From Cryobacterium sp. Y57 (GTDB lineage Bacteria; Actinomycetota; Actinomycetes; Actinomycetales; Microbacteriaceae), in assembly GCF_002929505.1 (NCBI RefSeq), contig NZ_PJJL01000055.1, positions 1 through 60,755 of the forward strand: 60,755 nucleotides of DNA. The letters run 5' to 3'. The notes below the pieces were generated by a model. That model was not told where the DNA came from. It saw only the letters and a program-made list of their open reading frames with translations, and did not search any database. Both the position numbers and the translations under genes were made by a program. Each line of letters starts with the position of its first letter. Position 1 is the stretch's first letter. Shown here piece after piece: positions 7,223 to 14,763 of the stretch.

Positions 7223-7992
7223 TCCTGGCCTCGCTGCTTCTGGGGGTGATCGTCGGTGCGCTCCTTGGCCTGGTCGGCGGGGGCGGGGCAATCTTGGCCG
7301 TTCCGGCATTGGTCTACGGTGTCGGGTTACCCCTCGAAGAGGCAATTCCCACCTCGCTGATCGTCGTGGGAGCGGCGTCGGCGGTCGCCGTGCTTCCGCG
7401 GCTGCGCACCGGCGTGAACTGGCGTCTCGCCGGCATCATCGGTGCCGCCGGAATCCCCACGGCGTATCTTGGCGCTCTCGTGAATCGACTGGTTGACCCT
7501 CAGCTTCTGCTCGTCGCTTTCAGCGTGATCATGGCCATCGCCGGTGTACGGATGTTTTTTGCCACTCCCGCCGCAACTGGCCCCTGCGTCCCGGCCAGCG
7601 GCGGGATCTGGTGGCGCAGCTGTCTGCCCCGTGCGCTGGCCACGGGCACCGTCGTCGGGTTTTTGACCGGGCTGCTCGGCGTCGGCGGCGGGTTTCTGAT
7701 CGTTCCGGCACTGGCTCTCGTGCTCGGACTTCCCATGGGCGTCACGATCGGCACGTCCCTCGTGATCATCGTCATCAATTCGGCCGCCGGCTTCATCGCT
7801 CACGTGAGCGACGTGCAGATCGACTGGGCCGTCACTGGCGCCTTTGCGGGAACGGCTATGCTGACATCCGCGATCGCGGGCAGACTCAGTCGAGGGATCC
7901 CCGACCGCATTCTCAAAACAAGCTTCGCGATCCTCGTGCTCACCCTCGCCGTGTACGTCGCGCTCCGCGCCGTCGCGGGCTGGCTATCGTGA
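7219..7992 (+). CDS. TauE/SafE-family sulfite/sulfur-compound exporter
   Basis: The 257-residue membrane protein has two internal repeats of the TauE/SafE fold, each with the glycine-rich hallmark: GLVGGGGAILAVPAL near residue 18 and GLLGVGGGFLIVPAL near residue 152. About eight helices are predicted. Family members export sulfite, sulfoacetate or related anions. Coupled to the rhodanese by an ATGA overlap and placed behind a persulfide dioxygenase, it probably removes the sulfite made from persulfide oxidation. It converges on the cstR-like gene with only 6 bases between them. Confidence 0.88.
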   Translation: MILASLLLGVIVGALLGLVGGGGAILAVPALVYGVGLPLEEAIPTSLIVVGAASAVAVLPRLRTGVNWRLAGIIGAAGIPTAYLGALVNRLVDPQLLLVAFSVIMAIAGVRMFFATPAATGPCVPASGGIWWRSCLPRALATGTVVGFLTGLLGVGGGFLIVPALALVLGLPMGVTIGTSLVIIVINSAAGFIAHVSDVQIDWAVTGAFAGTAMLTSAIAGRLSRGIPDRILKTSFAILVLTLAVYVALRAVAGWLS

Positions 7993-7998
7993 GCGGCG

Positions 7999-8289
7999 TC
8001 AGGCAAGGGAGAGAAAAAGCTTCTCGAGCTCATCGACGCTGAGCTTGTTGGTTTTTCCATTCGCGTCGTCATCAATGAGACACTCTTTCATCGCCGACGA
8101 GATGATAGTGAATCCCGCCCGGTCAATGGCGCTCGAGACGGCAGCCAGCTGGGTGACCACGGCACGGCAATCGGCGCCAGACTCAACGGCGGTGATGACG
8201 GCACCAAGCTGCCCCTGCGCGCGCTTGAGCCGATTGAGGGTCTTGCGCAGATCGTCGCTGGCGTGGGTCGCAAGTGCGGTAATTCCCAT
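7999..8289 (-). CDS. cstR: CsoR/CstR-family persulfide-type transcriptional repressor
   Basis: The 96-residue all-helical protein fits the CsoR family: RKTLNRLKRAQGQLGAV in helix 1, Cys41 in ADCRAVVTQLAAV and Cys70 in SSAMKECL. Copper-sensing CsoR needs a histidine four residues before the second cysteine; here that position is alanine, so the copper site is incomplete and the two remaining cysteines match CstR, which senses persulfides by forming di- or trisulfide bridges. Start ATG 8289 has AGGAG 9 bases upstream. Box c lies 55 bases upstream, so it probably represses itself and, through the other boxes, the whole module. Confidence 0.88.
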   Translation of the reverse strand: MGITALATHASDDLRKTLNRLKRAQGQLGAVITAVESGADCRAVVTQLAAVSSAIDRAGFTIISSAMKECLIDDDANGKTNKLSVDELEKLFLSLA

Positions 8290-8343
8290 GGGTGTGTGCT
8301 CCTGTGATAAGCGGATGCGCGGCTGGTTTTGTCTAAGATCATA

Positions 8344-8359
8344 ATACCCCTTAGGGTAT
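8344..8359. promoter_or_regulatory. CstR-type box c at the divergent cstR promoter
   Basis: ATACCCCTTAGGGTAT lies between the cstR-like gene (leftward) and the membrane-protein operon (rightward). TATTAT on the reverse strand and TATAAG on the forward strand, both overlapping the box, look like -10 elements, so both directions would be shut by one bound repressor. Confidence 0.65.
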
Positions 8360-8418
8360 AAGTATCCTCGAAAATGGCAGCAAGCGGTTCACAATGAAAA
8401 GTAAATGAGGCTACTCAA

Positions 8419-8979
8419 ATGCGTGACCAGCGCACCAGCAGAGACGAATCATCACGGCGGACTCCTTGGCGCGGCAAGCTGGCCGGGCTCGGCGCGGACC
8501 TGTGTCACTGGCCCTCATGTCGCTGGTGGGTTGCCGTGGCTACAGCACTATTTGCGGTGGTCTTCATCGCCATCCCGACGGACTTGATTGACACGCCATT
8601 GTTTTCGAGAGAGATCCCGCCAACCGTGTGGTCGTGGCCGGTGCTCAGCCTCAGCGCGGTTTTAGCGGGTCTGGTCACTGCCACCTACGTGGCGCACCCG
8701 GACGGCGCTACATCCAGTAGAGCAGCGGGCCGTGCTGGCATGGCCGGCTGGCTGGTGACGTTCTTCGCGGTGGGGTGCCCCGTCTGCAACAAATTGGTTC
8801 TTCTCGCTCTGGGGACAACCGGGGCAATGCAATTCTTCGAGCCCGTCCAGCCGTATCTGGCCGCCGCGTCCATTGTTTTATTGATCTGGGCTCTGTACGC
8901 GCGCATGACTCGAGAATATTCATGTCGGCTGCCTGCTCGGGCCGATGCTGCGGCCGAAGTTCCCGTCCCTGTTCACTGA
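8419..8979 (+). CDS. Membrane protein with intramembrane CPVC motif, unknown function
   Basis: The 186-residue protein has about four membrane segments (about 36-54, 72-92, 108-133, 146-163). A cysteine pair, C120-P-V-C123, sits within the third segment in FFAVGCPVCNKLVLL. I do not recognise the family. The CxxC suggests thiol-disulfide or metal chemistry at the membrane. It is the first gene of a rightward operon behind CstR box c: its end overlaps the next membrane gene by 35 bases, and that gene overlaps a lipoprotein rhodanese. A role in passing sulfane sulfur or reducing power across the membrane is possible but is only inference. Confidence 0.75.
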   Translation: MRDQRTSRDESSRRTPWRGKLAGLGADLCHWPSCRWWVAVATALFAVVFIAIPTDLIDTPLFSREIPPTVWSWPVLSLSAVLAGLVTATYVAHPDGATSSRAAGRAGMAGWLVTFFAVGCPVCNKLVLLALGTTGAMQFFEPVQPYLAAASIVLLIWALYARMTREYSCRLPARADAAAEVPVPVH

Positions 8980-9502
8980 CCTTCGAACCTGGACCCCGCG
9001 CCGCTGGCTCATCGCAACCGCCGTCGCCGTAGTCGTCTTGATAGTTCTCTCCATCGGCTACGTGCCGAGTGCGGGCGGCGCAGGTATCGCGCTGTGGGGG
9101 ACAGTCGCGGTCACTGCCCTCGGAGCGAGCTTGATCGGCTTGATCGTTGCCAGCTATATCGGCGCGGCTATCGGTGCCGACGCAACTCTCTGTGACACAC
9201 GATGGCCGGCGCTGGGCCTAATTGCGCTCTATCTGACCACCGAAATACGCTCTCTCGACCCGGTCGTGAGCGGTACTGCTCGGCCGGTCCTGGCCGCTGC
9301 CGCCCTCACCCTCTTGATCTGGGCCCTGCGCGAGCGACTGGCCAGCGAACGCCGAGCCACCACCCGCAACGAATCGTCAGGGTCCACTGAGGGTGAGGTC
9401 TGCGCCACCTGCACGCCCTTGTTCCCACGCTCCCGGAAAGTCGCCCCCGATCCGATCACTCTGCCACCCACGTCACGCACCCGTCAGGACACCCAGCCAT
9501 GA
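8945..9502 (+). CDS. Membrane protein with C-terminal CATC motif, unknown function
   Basis: The 185-residue protein has about four membrane helices (about 20-40, 48-76, 88-100, 113-128) and a soluble tail carrying C153-A-T-C156, plus a lone Cys83. It overlaps the preceding gene by 35 bases and the following rhodanese lipoprotein by an ATGA junction, so the three are translated as a unit. Size and layout resemble the upstream protein and the two may form a complex. No family is recognised. The start at ATG 8945 is the first in frame, and translational coupling is expected because of the overlap. Confidence 0.7.
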   Translation: MLRPKFPSLFTDLRTWTPRRWLIATAVAVVVLIVLSIGYVPSAGGAGIALWGTVAVTALGASLIGLIVASYIGAAIGADATLCDTRWPALGLIALYLTTEIRSLDPVVSGTARPVLAAAALTLLIWALRERLASERRATTRNESSGSTEGEVCATCTPLFPRSRKVAPDPITLPPTSRTRQDTQP

Positions 9503-9873
9503 AGAAAACACTCACCGCCATCACAATCGCGGTGGCGGCACTGCTCAGTATGGCCGCCTGCGCGAGCCCCGCGCCGGCGCCCTCCATCGCCGTCACCTCC
9601 GGTACGGTCATCATCGATGTGCGCACCGCACCAGAGTATGTCGGTGGACACCTTCAGGACGCCATCAATATTGACGTGCAATCCCCGGACTTCGACACGC
9701 TGATCGCGGCGCTGCCGATCGACGGGGACTACATCATCTACTGCGCCACCGGAAACCGATCGGCTGCAGCCGTCACACGCATGGCCGACCTCGGATTCAC
9801 CACGCTGACCGATGCTGACGGCATCACAGACGCGTCTGCCGCCATCGGACTGGCCATCGTGGTCGACAAATGA
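9499..9873 (+). CDS. Secreted rhodanese lipoprotein
   Basis: The 124-residue protein begins with a lipoprotein signal (MKKTLTAITIAVAALL, lipobox LSMAAC with Cys21), so it should be anchored to the outer face of the membrane. A single rhodanese domain follows: VIIDVRTAPEYVGGHL, then the catalytic loop YCATGNRSAAA with Cys82. Extracytoplasmic rhodaneses can accept sulfane sulfur from thiosulfate or polysulfide. It is the third gene of the operon behind CstR box c, coupled to two CxxC membrane proteins, which makes an envelope sulfur relay plausible. Confidence 0.85.
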   Translation: MKKTLTAITIAVAALLSMAACASPAPAPSIAVTSGTVIIDVRTAPEYVGGHLQDAINIDVQSPDFDTLIAALPIDGDYIIYCATGNRSAAAVTRMADLGFTTLTDADGITDASAAIGLAIVVDK

Positions 9874-9900
9874 GCTACACACACAAATAACACTAAGATT

Positions 9901-9916
9901 ATACCATACGGGGTAT
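9901..9916. promoter_or_regulatory. CstR-type box d, apparently orphaned
   Basis: ATACCATACGGGGTAT matches the other boxes, and TATATT at 9914-9919 is a rightward -10 candidate. No intact gene follows; the next 500 bases are degenerate. It probably controlled a lost regulon member. Confidence 0.6.
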
Positions 9917-9919
9917 ATT

Positions 9920-10416
9920 GAGGACTTCAGCTTGGCGAACTAAGGAGCGGTTCGGACTCTGCGTAGCTGTTCGCGATGACGGCGATTGGTCGGCGCTGTA
10001 TTTGCCGGCAACGGTAGGCGGGGGCTACGTTGATTGGAGATGCAAGCGGCATCGGAGCTGGTTGAGGTATCGCCGGTCCGGACCGCTCATCTGGCGTCCA
10101 GGGCGTGTGAATCCTGGTGCTGAGCCCGCAGGTCAGCGACGGAAGGTTCGGGCACGGGGTGCCGGACCGTCGTGCCGACTCCATGACGCGGCGGTTTCGT
10201 CGCCCGCCTTCCGGCAGACCTTCTGCACCTCAGGAGCATGCAATACGCTGGAGCAGGCCTTGCGTACGTCAGGGTTCCGCAGCAGAACTAGGCCAACGGT
10301 GAGCACGATCCCGAGAGGAACGAGTGCAGTACCATCGAGCGCTCCCCGGCGAGCGTGGACGCTCTCTGTTGAGGTATGAAGGTCGGCTCGAATCGACTCG
10401 ATCCCGGCCTCTGAAT
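9920..10416. other. Degenerate stretch with no intact gene
   Basis: No frame with a usable start and recognisable family is present. On the reverse strand an open frame from 10426 to the stop at 10133 contains a plausible membrane helix (LVPLGIVLTVGLVLL) and then RNPDVRKACSSVL, but has no start codon; it may be the end of a broken membrane-protein gene. The forward strand carries only short unconvincing frames. Confidence 0.35.
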
Positions 10417-10927
10417 TCTGAGATCGTCACGCCGGGAATCGACCGCGAGTGGTTCTGAGAAAGGCTGTTTGCGTTCCTGCGCGATCACGCCGACCAGGTC
10501 GTGCTGCACAAGCTGCGCGCTGGCCGCCGGCTCACCGATCTCGACCTTCAGGAGCTGGAACGCATTCTCACCGAGTCGGGTGGTTTCACACCGGCAGAGC
10601 TGGCGGGCGGAGCCGAGGAGGCACACGGTCTCGGGCTGCTGATCCGCCCGGTGGTGGGCGTGGAGCGTAGCGCTGCCGCTATCGCTGCCACCCGGAGCGC
10701 TTTTGTCGCTGACGCAAACCTCACAGGAAACCAACACGCTTTTGTGGACCTCGTCATCTATCTATCAGCTCACAGCCCGCGGCGCGGTTTCGATCGAGCG
10801 CCTCTACGAGGAACCGTTCACTGGCTACGCGCCGATGGGCCCCGACGGACTGTTCACGGGCGCCCAGGCCACCCAGCTCCTCAGCGTGCTCGACCGGGTC
10901 GCAGCGACCGCCGCAGTGGCGTCCTAA
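10417..10927 (+). pseudogene. Type I restriction enzyme R subunit (hsdR), decayed C-terminal fragment
   Basis: Conserved HsdR C-terminal text is spread over broken frames. First comes IVTPGIDREWF ending at a TGA, then from 10459 ERLFAFLRDHADQVVLHKLR, LELERILTESGG-type text (LQELERILTES), EEAHGLGLLIRPVVG and NLTGNQHAFVDLVI. After a frameshift near 10760, ERLYEEPFTGYAPMGPDGLF follows and runs to the stop at 10925-10927. This is the EcoEI_R_C-like region that contacts the other restriction subunits. The helicase and nuclease domains are gone, so the fragment is dead. Confidence 0.75.
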
Positions 10928-11311
10928 GGCAGAAATCGGACTTCAAGAATTCCGATGGCTTCTCGTATGGAATGACAAAAGGCAGGCTGGTCGGGGAAGT
11001 TTCTGCGGCCGACGATACTCGCACACCAGTGTCGCGCCAGCTGTGTCCTGTCTCCACAGGAAGCTCAGTGGGATCCTTGAAATTGCGGAGGCACAAAAAA
11101 GCAGGCGCGGTATGAATGATTAAAGTCGTGATTACCTTGAGAACTGACAGGTACTGACGATCCCAGCGCGTGCGGAGCCCACCGGTCCAATGCACGCCAG
11201 CAGCTTGGGACGCTGCGGATCAACCATGGTGCTAAAGCAGGAAGGCTTTTGCGGGGTGTTTTGTCCGAATCAGCAGGCAGAAGTCCGAATTAGCGTGTCA
11301 CGTGACCAATG
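10928..11311. other. Island edge, no gene recognised
   Basis: The stretch between the hsdR remnant and the tRNA has no coding frame I can support on either strand and no clear insertion sequence. It is where an attachment-site copy might be looked for. Confidence 0.4.
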
Positions 11312-11383
11312 TGCCCCCAGGCAGATTCGAACTGCCGCCCCTGCCTCCGGAGGGCAGTGCTCTATCCCCTGAGCTATGGGGGC
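11312..11383 (-). tRNA. tRNA-Arg (anticodon CCG)
   Basis: Read on the reverse strand, the 72-nt sequence folds as a complete cloverleaf: acceptor GCCCCCA pairing with TGGGGGC, D arm GCTC...GAGC, anticodon stem CTGCC/GGCAG around the loop CTCCGGA (anticodon CCG, reading CGG), and T arm GGCAG-TTCGAAT-CTGCC with discriminator A. CCA is not encoded. Its 3' end faces the accessory genes at 1-11,311, the usual geometry for integration into a tRNA 3' end. Confidence 0.93.
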
Positions 11384-11452
11384 CAGGGTGGTTCAAGGTT
11401 AGCATCATGGGCCGGTTGCGATGAGCCATCCGGCCCGAGCTGCCAGCATCCG

Positions 11453-12145
11453 CTACCCGAGGTGCGCGAGAATCACCGAGAGGAGACCGTCAGCGTCTCC
11501 GGGCTCACTGAACGCCGGGGTGCTCAGGGTGATCCAGTAGGTTCCGGTGAACACCTGCGCCTGGCCGCTGCCGCCGGAATAGGTGAAGAAGCCGTCCACG
11601 GTTGGCGGGGTGCCGTAGGTCGGAACGGCCTGGCTGTCGGCGTCCGCTTGCTGCTTGAGCGAGGCCATCAATACATCGTTGGGGGCCACGACCGAGACCT
11701 CGATGAGCTCGCCGCTGGTCTGGTTCGACCAGCCGCAGGTCAGGCCGTTGTGGGTTGCGGCGGTCGCGGCCAGACCGTCAGCGGTCGGCGAATAGTCCGG
11801 GGCGGAGCCGTAATTCGGGTTGAAATCGTAGACATCCTGCAGGGTGAGAAGGTCACCACAGATCTGCGTGACCGGAAAGCCGGTCGCTTCCGGTGTCGGG
11901 GTCGGGGTCGGGGTCGGAGTCGGAGACGACGCCGGTTCAGCGCTCGTCGTCGGGTCAGCGGATGCCCCGCTCGTCGCGACCGCAGAATTCCCCGGTGTCG
12001 GTTCGCCTCCTGCGCTGCAGCCGGCCAAAAGAAGGGCGAACAGTGCTCCGCCGGCAAGCATCAGCCCGGCACGTCGGCGCGTGGACGCTCCGCCGGTGCG
12101 TGCAGCGGTACGAGCAAAAGAGGGGTAGAAGCGTGTTTCAGTCAC
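11453..12145 (-). CDS. Hypothetical lipoprotein
   Basis: The 230-residue protein has a basic start, a hydrophobic stretch and the lipobox LLAGC (Cys43), then a long Ser/Thr/Pro/Ala linker that includes a (TP)n run from the GGGGTC-type repeat near 11,895-11,925, and a globular domain with [13 protein letters not shown] and GLTCGW. Two cysteines in that domain may form a disulfide outside the cell. No enzymatic motif is visible. It is transcribed divergently from argS with only 41 bases between starts. Confidence 0.8.
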   Translation of the reverse strand: MTETRFYPSFARTAARTGGASTRRRAGLMLAGGALFALLLAGCSAGGEPTPGNSAVATSGASADPTTSAEPASSPTPTPTPTPTPEATGFPVTQICGDLLTLQDVYDFNPNYGSAPDYSPTADGLAATAATHNGLTCGWSNQTSGELIEVSVVAPNDVLMASLKQQADADSQAVPTYGTPPTVDGFFTYSGGSGQAQVFTGTYWITLSTPAFSEPGDADGLLSVILAHLG

Positions 12146-12186
12146 GCGTTGACCTTACCAACAGGACGGGCCGGTACGATTATGCA

Positions 12187-13863
12187 GTGACTCCCGCCGA
12201 ACTCTCCCAGTCCCTTTTCAACCTCATCCAGGTCGTCAGCGAACGCCGACGCGAGGCTGATACGGCGGGGGTAGACCTTGGACTCACCCTCGCCGACGTG
12301 GCTGTCGAACGACCACGCAACCGCGACCACGGCGATTGGGCCTCGAGCATCGCGCTGAAGATCGCCAAACCTCTCGGTACCAACCCGCGTGAAATCGCGG
12401 CCGAATTGGCTACCGGTTTGGAACAGCTGGCGGATGTCTTATCCGTTGAAATCGCCGGCCCTGGCTTCATCAACATTCGTCTCGAAGCTGCGGCGGCCGG
12501 TGCGCTCGCCAAAACCATCGTCGACCAGGGCGCGGTCTACGGCACCGGACACCTGTATAACGGCCTCAAAATCAACCTCGAATTCGTGTCGGCCAACCCC
12601 ACCGGCCCCATTCACATGGGCGGCGTGCGCTGGGCCGCGGTCGGCGACAGCCTGGCCCGCGTGCTGGCAGCCGAGGGCGCCGACGTGACCCGTGAGTATT
12701 ACTTCAACGATCACGGTTCGCAGATCGACCGCTTCGCCCGCAGCGTGCTCGCCAGCTACCTCGGCGAACCCACCCCGGAGGACGGCTACGGCGGAGCGTA
12801 TATCGGCGACATTGCCGCCAACGTACTCGCCCGGTACGACGGTGACGTCGCAGCTCTTTCCCGCGATGAACAGCAGGAAGTGTTTCGCTCGATCGGCGTC
12901 GACCTGATGTTCACCGAGATCAAAGACAAACTGCACGGCTTCGGCGTGGACTTCGACGTGTACTTTCATGAGGATTCGCTGCACGAATCCGGCGCCGTCG
13001 ACCGCGCCATCGATCGCCTGCGCGAACAGGGCCACATCTTCGAAGCGGACGGCGCGATCTGGCTGCGCACGACCACCTTCGGTGATGATCGTGACCGGGT
13101 GATCATCCGCTCCAATGGCGAGCCCGCGTACATCTCAGGCGACCTCGGCTACTACCTCGACAAGCGCGAACGCGGATTCGACCAGTGCCTGATCATGCTC
13201 GGCGCCGACCACCATGGCTACGTCGGTCGCATGATGGCCATGGTCTCTGCCTTCGGTGATGAGCCTGGCGTGAACCTGCAGATTCTGATCGGTCAGATGG
13301 TCAATTTGCTCAAAGACGGTGAACCGGTGCGCATGAGTAAGCGGGCTGGCACCATCGTCACCCTCGACGACCTCGTCGACGCGGTCGGTGTCGATGCCGG
13401 CCGCTACGCTTTGGTGCGTTCGAACAGCGACTCGCAGCTCGACATCGACCTGGACTTGCTGGGCAAACGCACCAACGACAACCCCGTCTTCTACGTGCAG
13501 TACGCCCACGCACGCACCTGCTCGGTCGCCAGCAATGCTGCCGCCAGCGGCGTCGAACGCTCCGTCTTCGCCCCGGAACTGCTCGTGCACGACAGCGAAT
13601 CCGCCCTGCTGGGCGTGCTGCAGGAATTTCCGCGCGTCGTCGCGCAGGCCGCGCAGCTGCGGGAGCCGCACCGCGTCGCCCGCTACATCGAGGAAGTCGC
13701 CGGCTACTACCACCGCTGGTACGACAACTGTCGCGTCATTCCGCTCGGTGAAGAACCGGTCACCGACCTGCATCGCACCCGTTTGTGGCTGAACGACGCG
13801 ACCGGCCAAGTGATCCACAACGGCCTGGGACTGCTCGGCGTCACCGCGCCGGAGCGCATGTAA
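12187..13863 (+). CDS. argS: Arginyl-tRNA synthetase
   Basis: GTG 12187 gives 558 residues, normal for ArgRS. An N-terminal Add-1-like domain is followed by the class I HIGH signature [11 protein letters not shown] (about 136-146), the ArgRS-typical [18 protein letters not shown] and a KMSKS-variant VRMSKRAGT at about 381. The DALR anticodon-binding domain with [15 protein letters not shown] text ends the protein. It charges tRNA-Arg in the cytoplasm. It begins the argS-(DUF2993)-lysA-hom-thrC-thrB cluster typical of actinobacteria. The frame is open further upstream, but that stretch lies antisense to the lipoprotein and is rejected. Confidence 0.97.
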   Translation: MTPAELSQSLFNLIQVVSERRREADTAGVDLGLTLADVAVERPRNRDHGDWASSIALKIAKPLGTNPREIAAELATGLEQLADVLSVEIAGPGFINIRLEAAAAGALAKTIVDQGAVYGTGHLYNGLKINLEFVSANPTGPIHMGGVRWAAVGDSLARVLAAEGADVTREYYFNDHGSQIDRFARSVLASYLGEPTPEDGYGGAYIGDIAANVLARYDGDVAALSRDEQQEVFRSIGVDLMFTEIKDKLHGFGVDFDVYFHEDSLHESGAVDRAIDRLREQGHIFEADGAIWLRTTTFGDDRDRVIIRSNGEPAYISGDLGYYLDKRERGFDQCLIMLGADHHGYVGRMMAMVSAFGDEPGVNLQILIGQMVNLLKDGEPVRMSKRAGTIVTLDDLVDAVGVDAGRYALVRSNSDSQLDIDLDLLGKRTNDNPVFYVQYAHARTCSVASNAAASGVERSVFAPELLVHDSESALLGVLQEFPRVVAQAAQLREPHRVARYIEEVAGYYHRWYDNCRVIPLGEEPVTDLHRTRLWLNDATGQVIHNGLGLLGVTAPERM

Positions 13864-13865
13864 TC

Positions 13866-14627
13866 ATGGCAAAAACCAAGCGTCGCGGCCTCGTTCCGCT
13901 GATCATCGTGGGCGTACTCGCGATTCTGCTGGTCGTGGCTTATTTTCTCATCGACAGCGGTGTGCGTGCGTTCGCGCAGGACCGCGCCGAAGTCGAAATC
14001 AGCAACCGGATGCCCGCTTCCGTGACCGGCGACATCACCGTCGCCATCGGCGGTACCTCCGTCATTGCGCAGTTCATCGCCGGCAGCTTCGATGAGATTG
14101 AGCTGACCGCGCCCAACCTGGCGGTCGACGGAGTGCCGGCATCCGTTCACGTGATCGCCCACGATGTGTCGACGAACACCGCCAAGGCTATCGGTTCGCT
14201 CACCGCTACGCTCGACCTCGATCAGGACGCGCTCAATCAGTTGGTGCGGACTTCCGGTACCGCGCCCGCCGACGCTGTGATGACCCTCGGTGACGGCATG
14301 GTAGCGTACACCGGCACGGTGAAGTTGTTCGAGTTCAACGTCGGCTACAGCGCCACGGCCACGGCCAGCGCCGCCGGCGACACCCTGAACTTCACTCCCA
14401 CCGAAGCCACCGTGACGAGCGGTGTCGGCGACATCGACGCGACACCCCTCGTGAACCTGATCCTGCAGCAGGCACCGTTCGGGGTCTGCGTTGCGAGTTA
14501 TCTGCCCGAGGGAGTCGAACTCAGTGGCGTCGATATTTCGCCCGAGCGGGCACGCGTTACGCTGGAGTCAAGCACTCTCATGCTCACCGCGCAGTCGCTG
14601 ACCACCCTCGGCAGCTGCGCCGGCTAA
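13866..14627 (+). CDS. DUF2993 (LmeA-like) membrane-anchored protein
   Basis: The 253-residue protein starts 2 bases after the argS stop. A single N-terminal helix (about residues 9-29, LVPLIIVGVLAILLVVAYFL) anchors a secreted domain with alternating beta strands typical of DUF2993: VEISNRMPASVTGDITVAI, GSFDEIELTAPNL and VTLESSTLML near the end. In mycobacteria a DUF2993 protein, LmeA, takes part in lipomannan maturation in the envelope; a similar cell-envelope role here is only inference. Confidence 0.8.
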   Translation: MAKTKRRGLVPLIIVGVLAILLVVAYFLIDSGVRAFAQDRAEVEISNRMPASVTGDITVAIGGTSVIAQFIAGSFDEIELTAPNLAVDGVPASVHVIAHDVSTNTAKAIGSLTATLDLDQDALNQLVRTSGTAPADAVMTLGDGMVAYTGTVKLFEFNVGYSATATASAAGDTLNFTPTEATVTSGVGDIDATPLVNLILQQAPFGVCVASYLPEGVELSGVDISPERARVTLESSTLMLTAQSLTTLGSCAG

Positions 14628-14763
14628 TTCGAACCTCGCCACTCGCGACGGTAGAGTCGTAGCCAGGCACGCTCGTTTACCGCGCTGGCCCATTTTCCGG
14701 CTTCAGGGACCAATCCGGGTTCGCTCGCTGAGACTCCCCTTCGACTCTCGTGAGGTACCTCCC

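Noticed and set aside
10881..11195. 104-codon reverse frame beside the tRNA
   Set aside because: Overlaps the hsdR remnant end, no motif or start signal.
11893..12186. Upstream extension of argS
   Set aside because: That stretch is antisense to the lipoprotein gene; ArgRS homologues start near GTG 12187.
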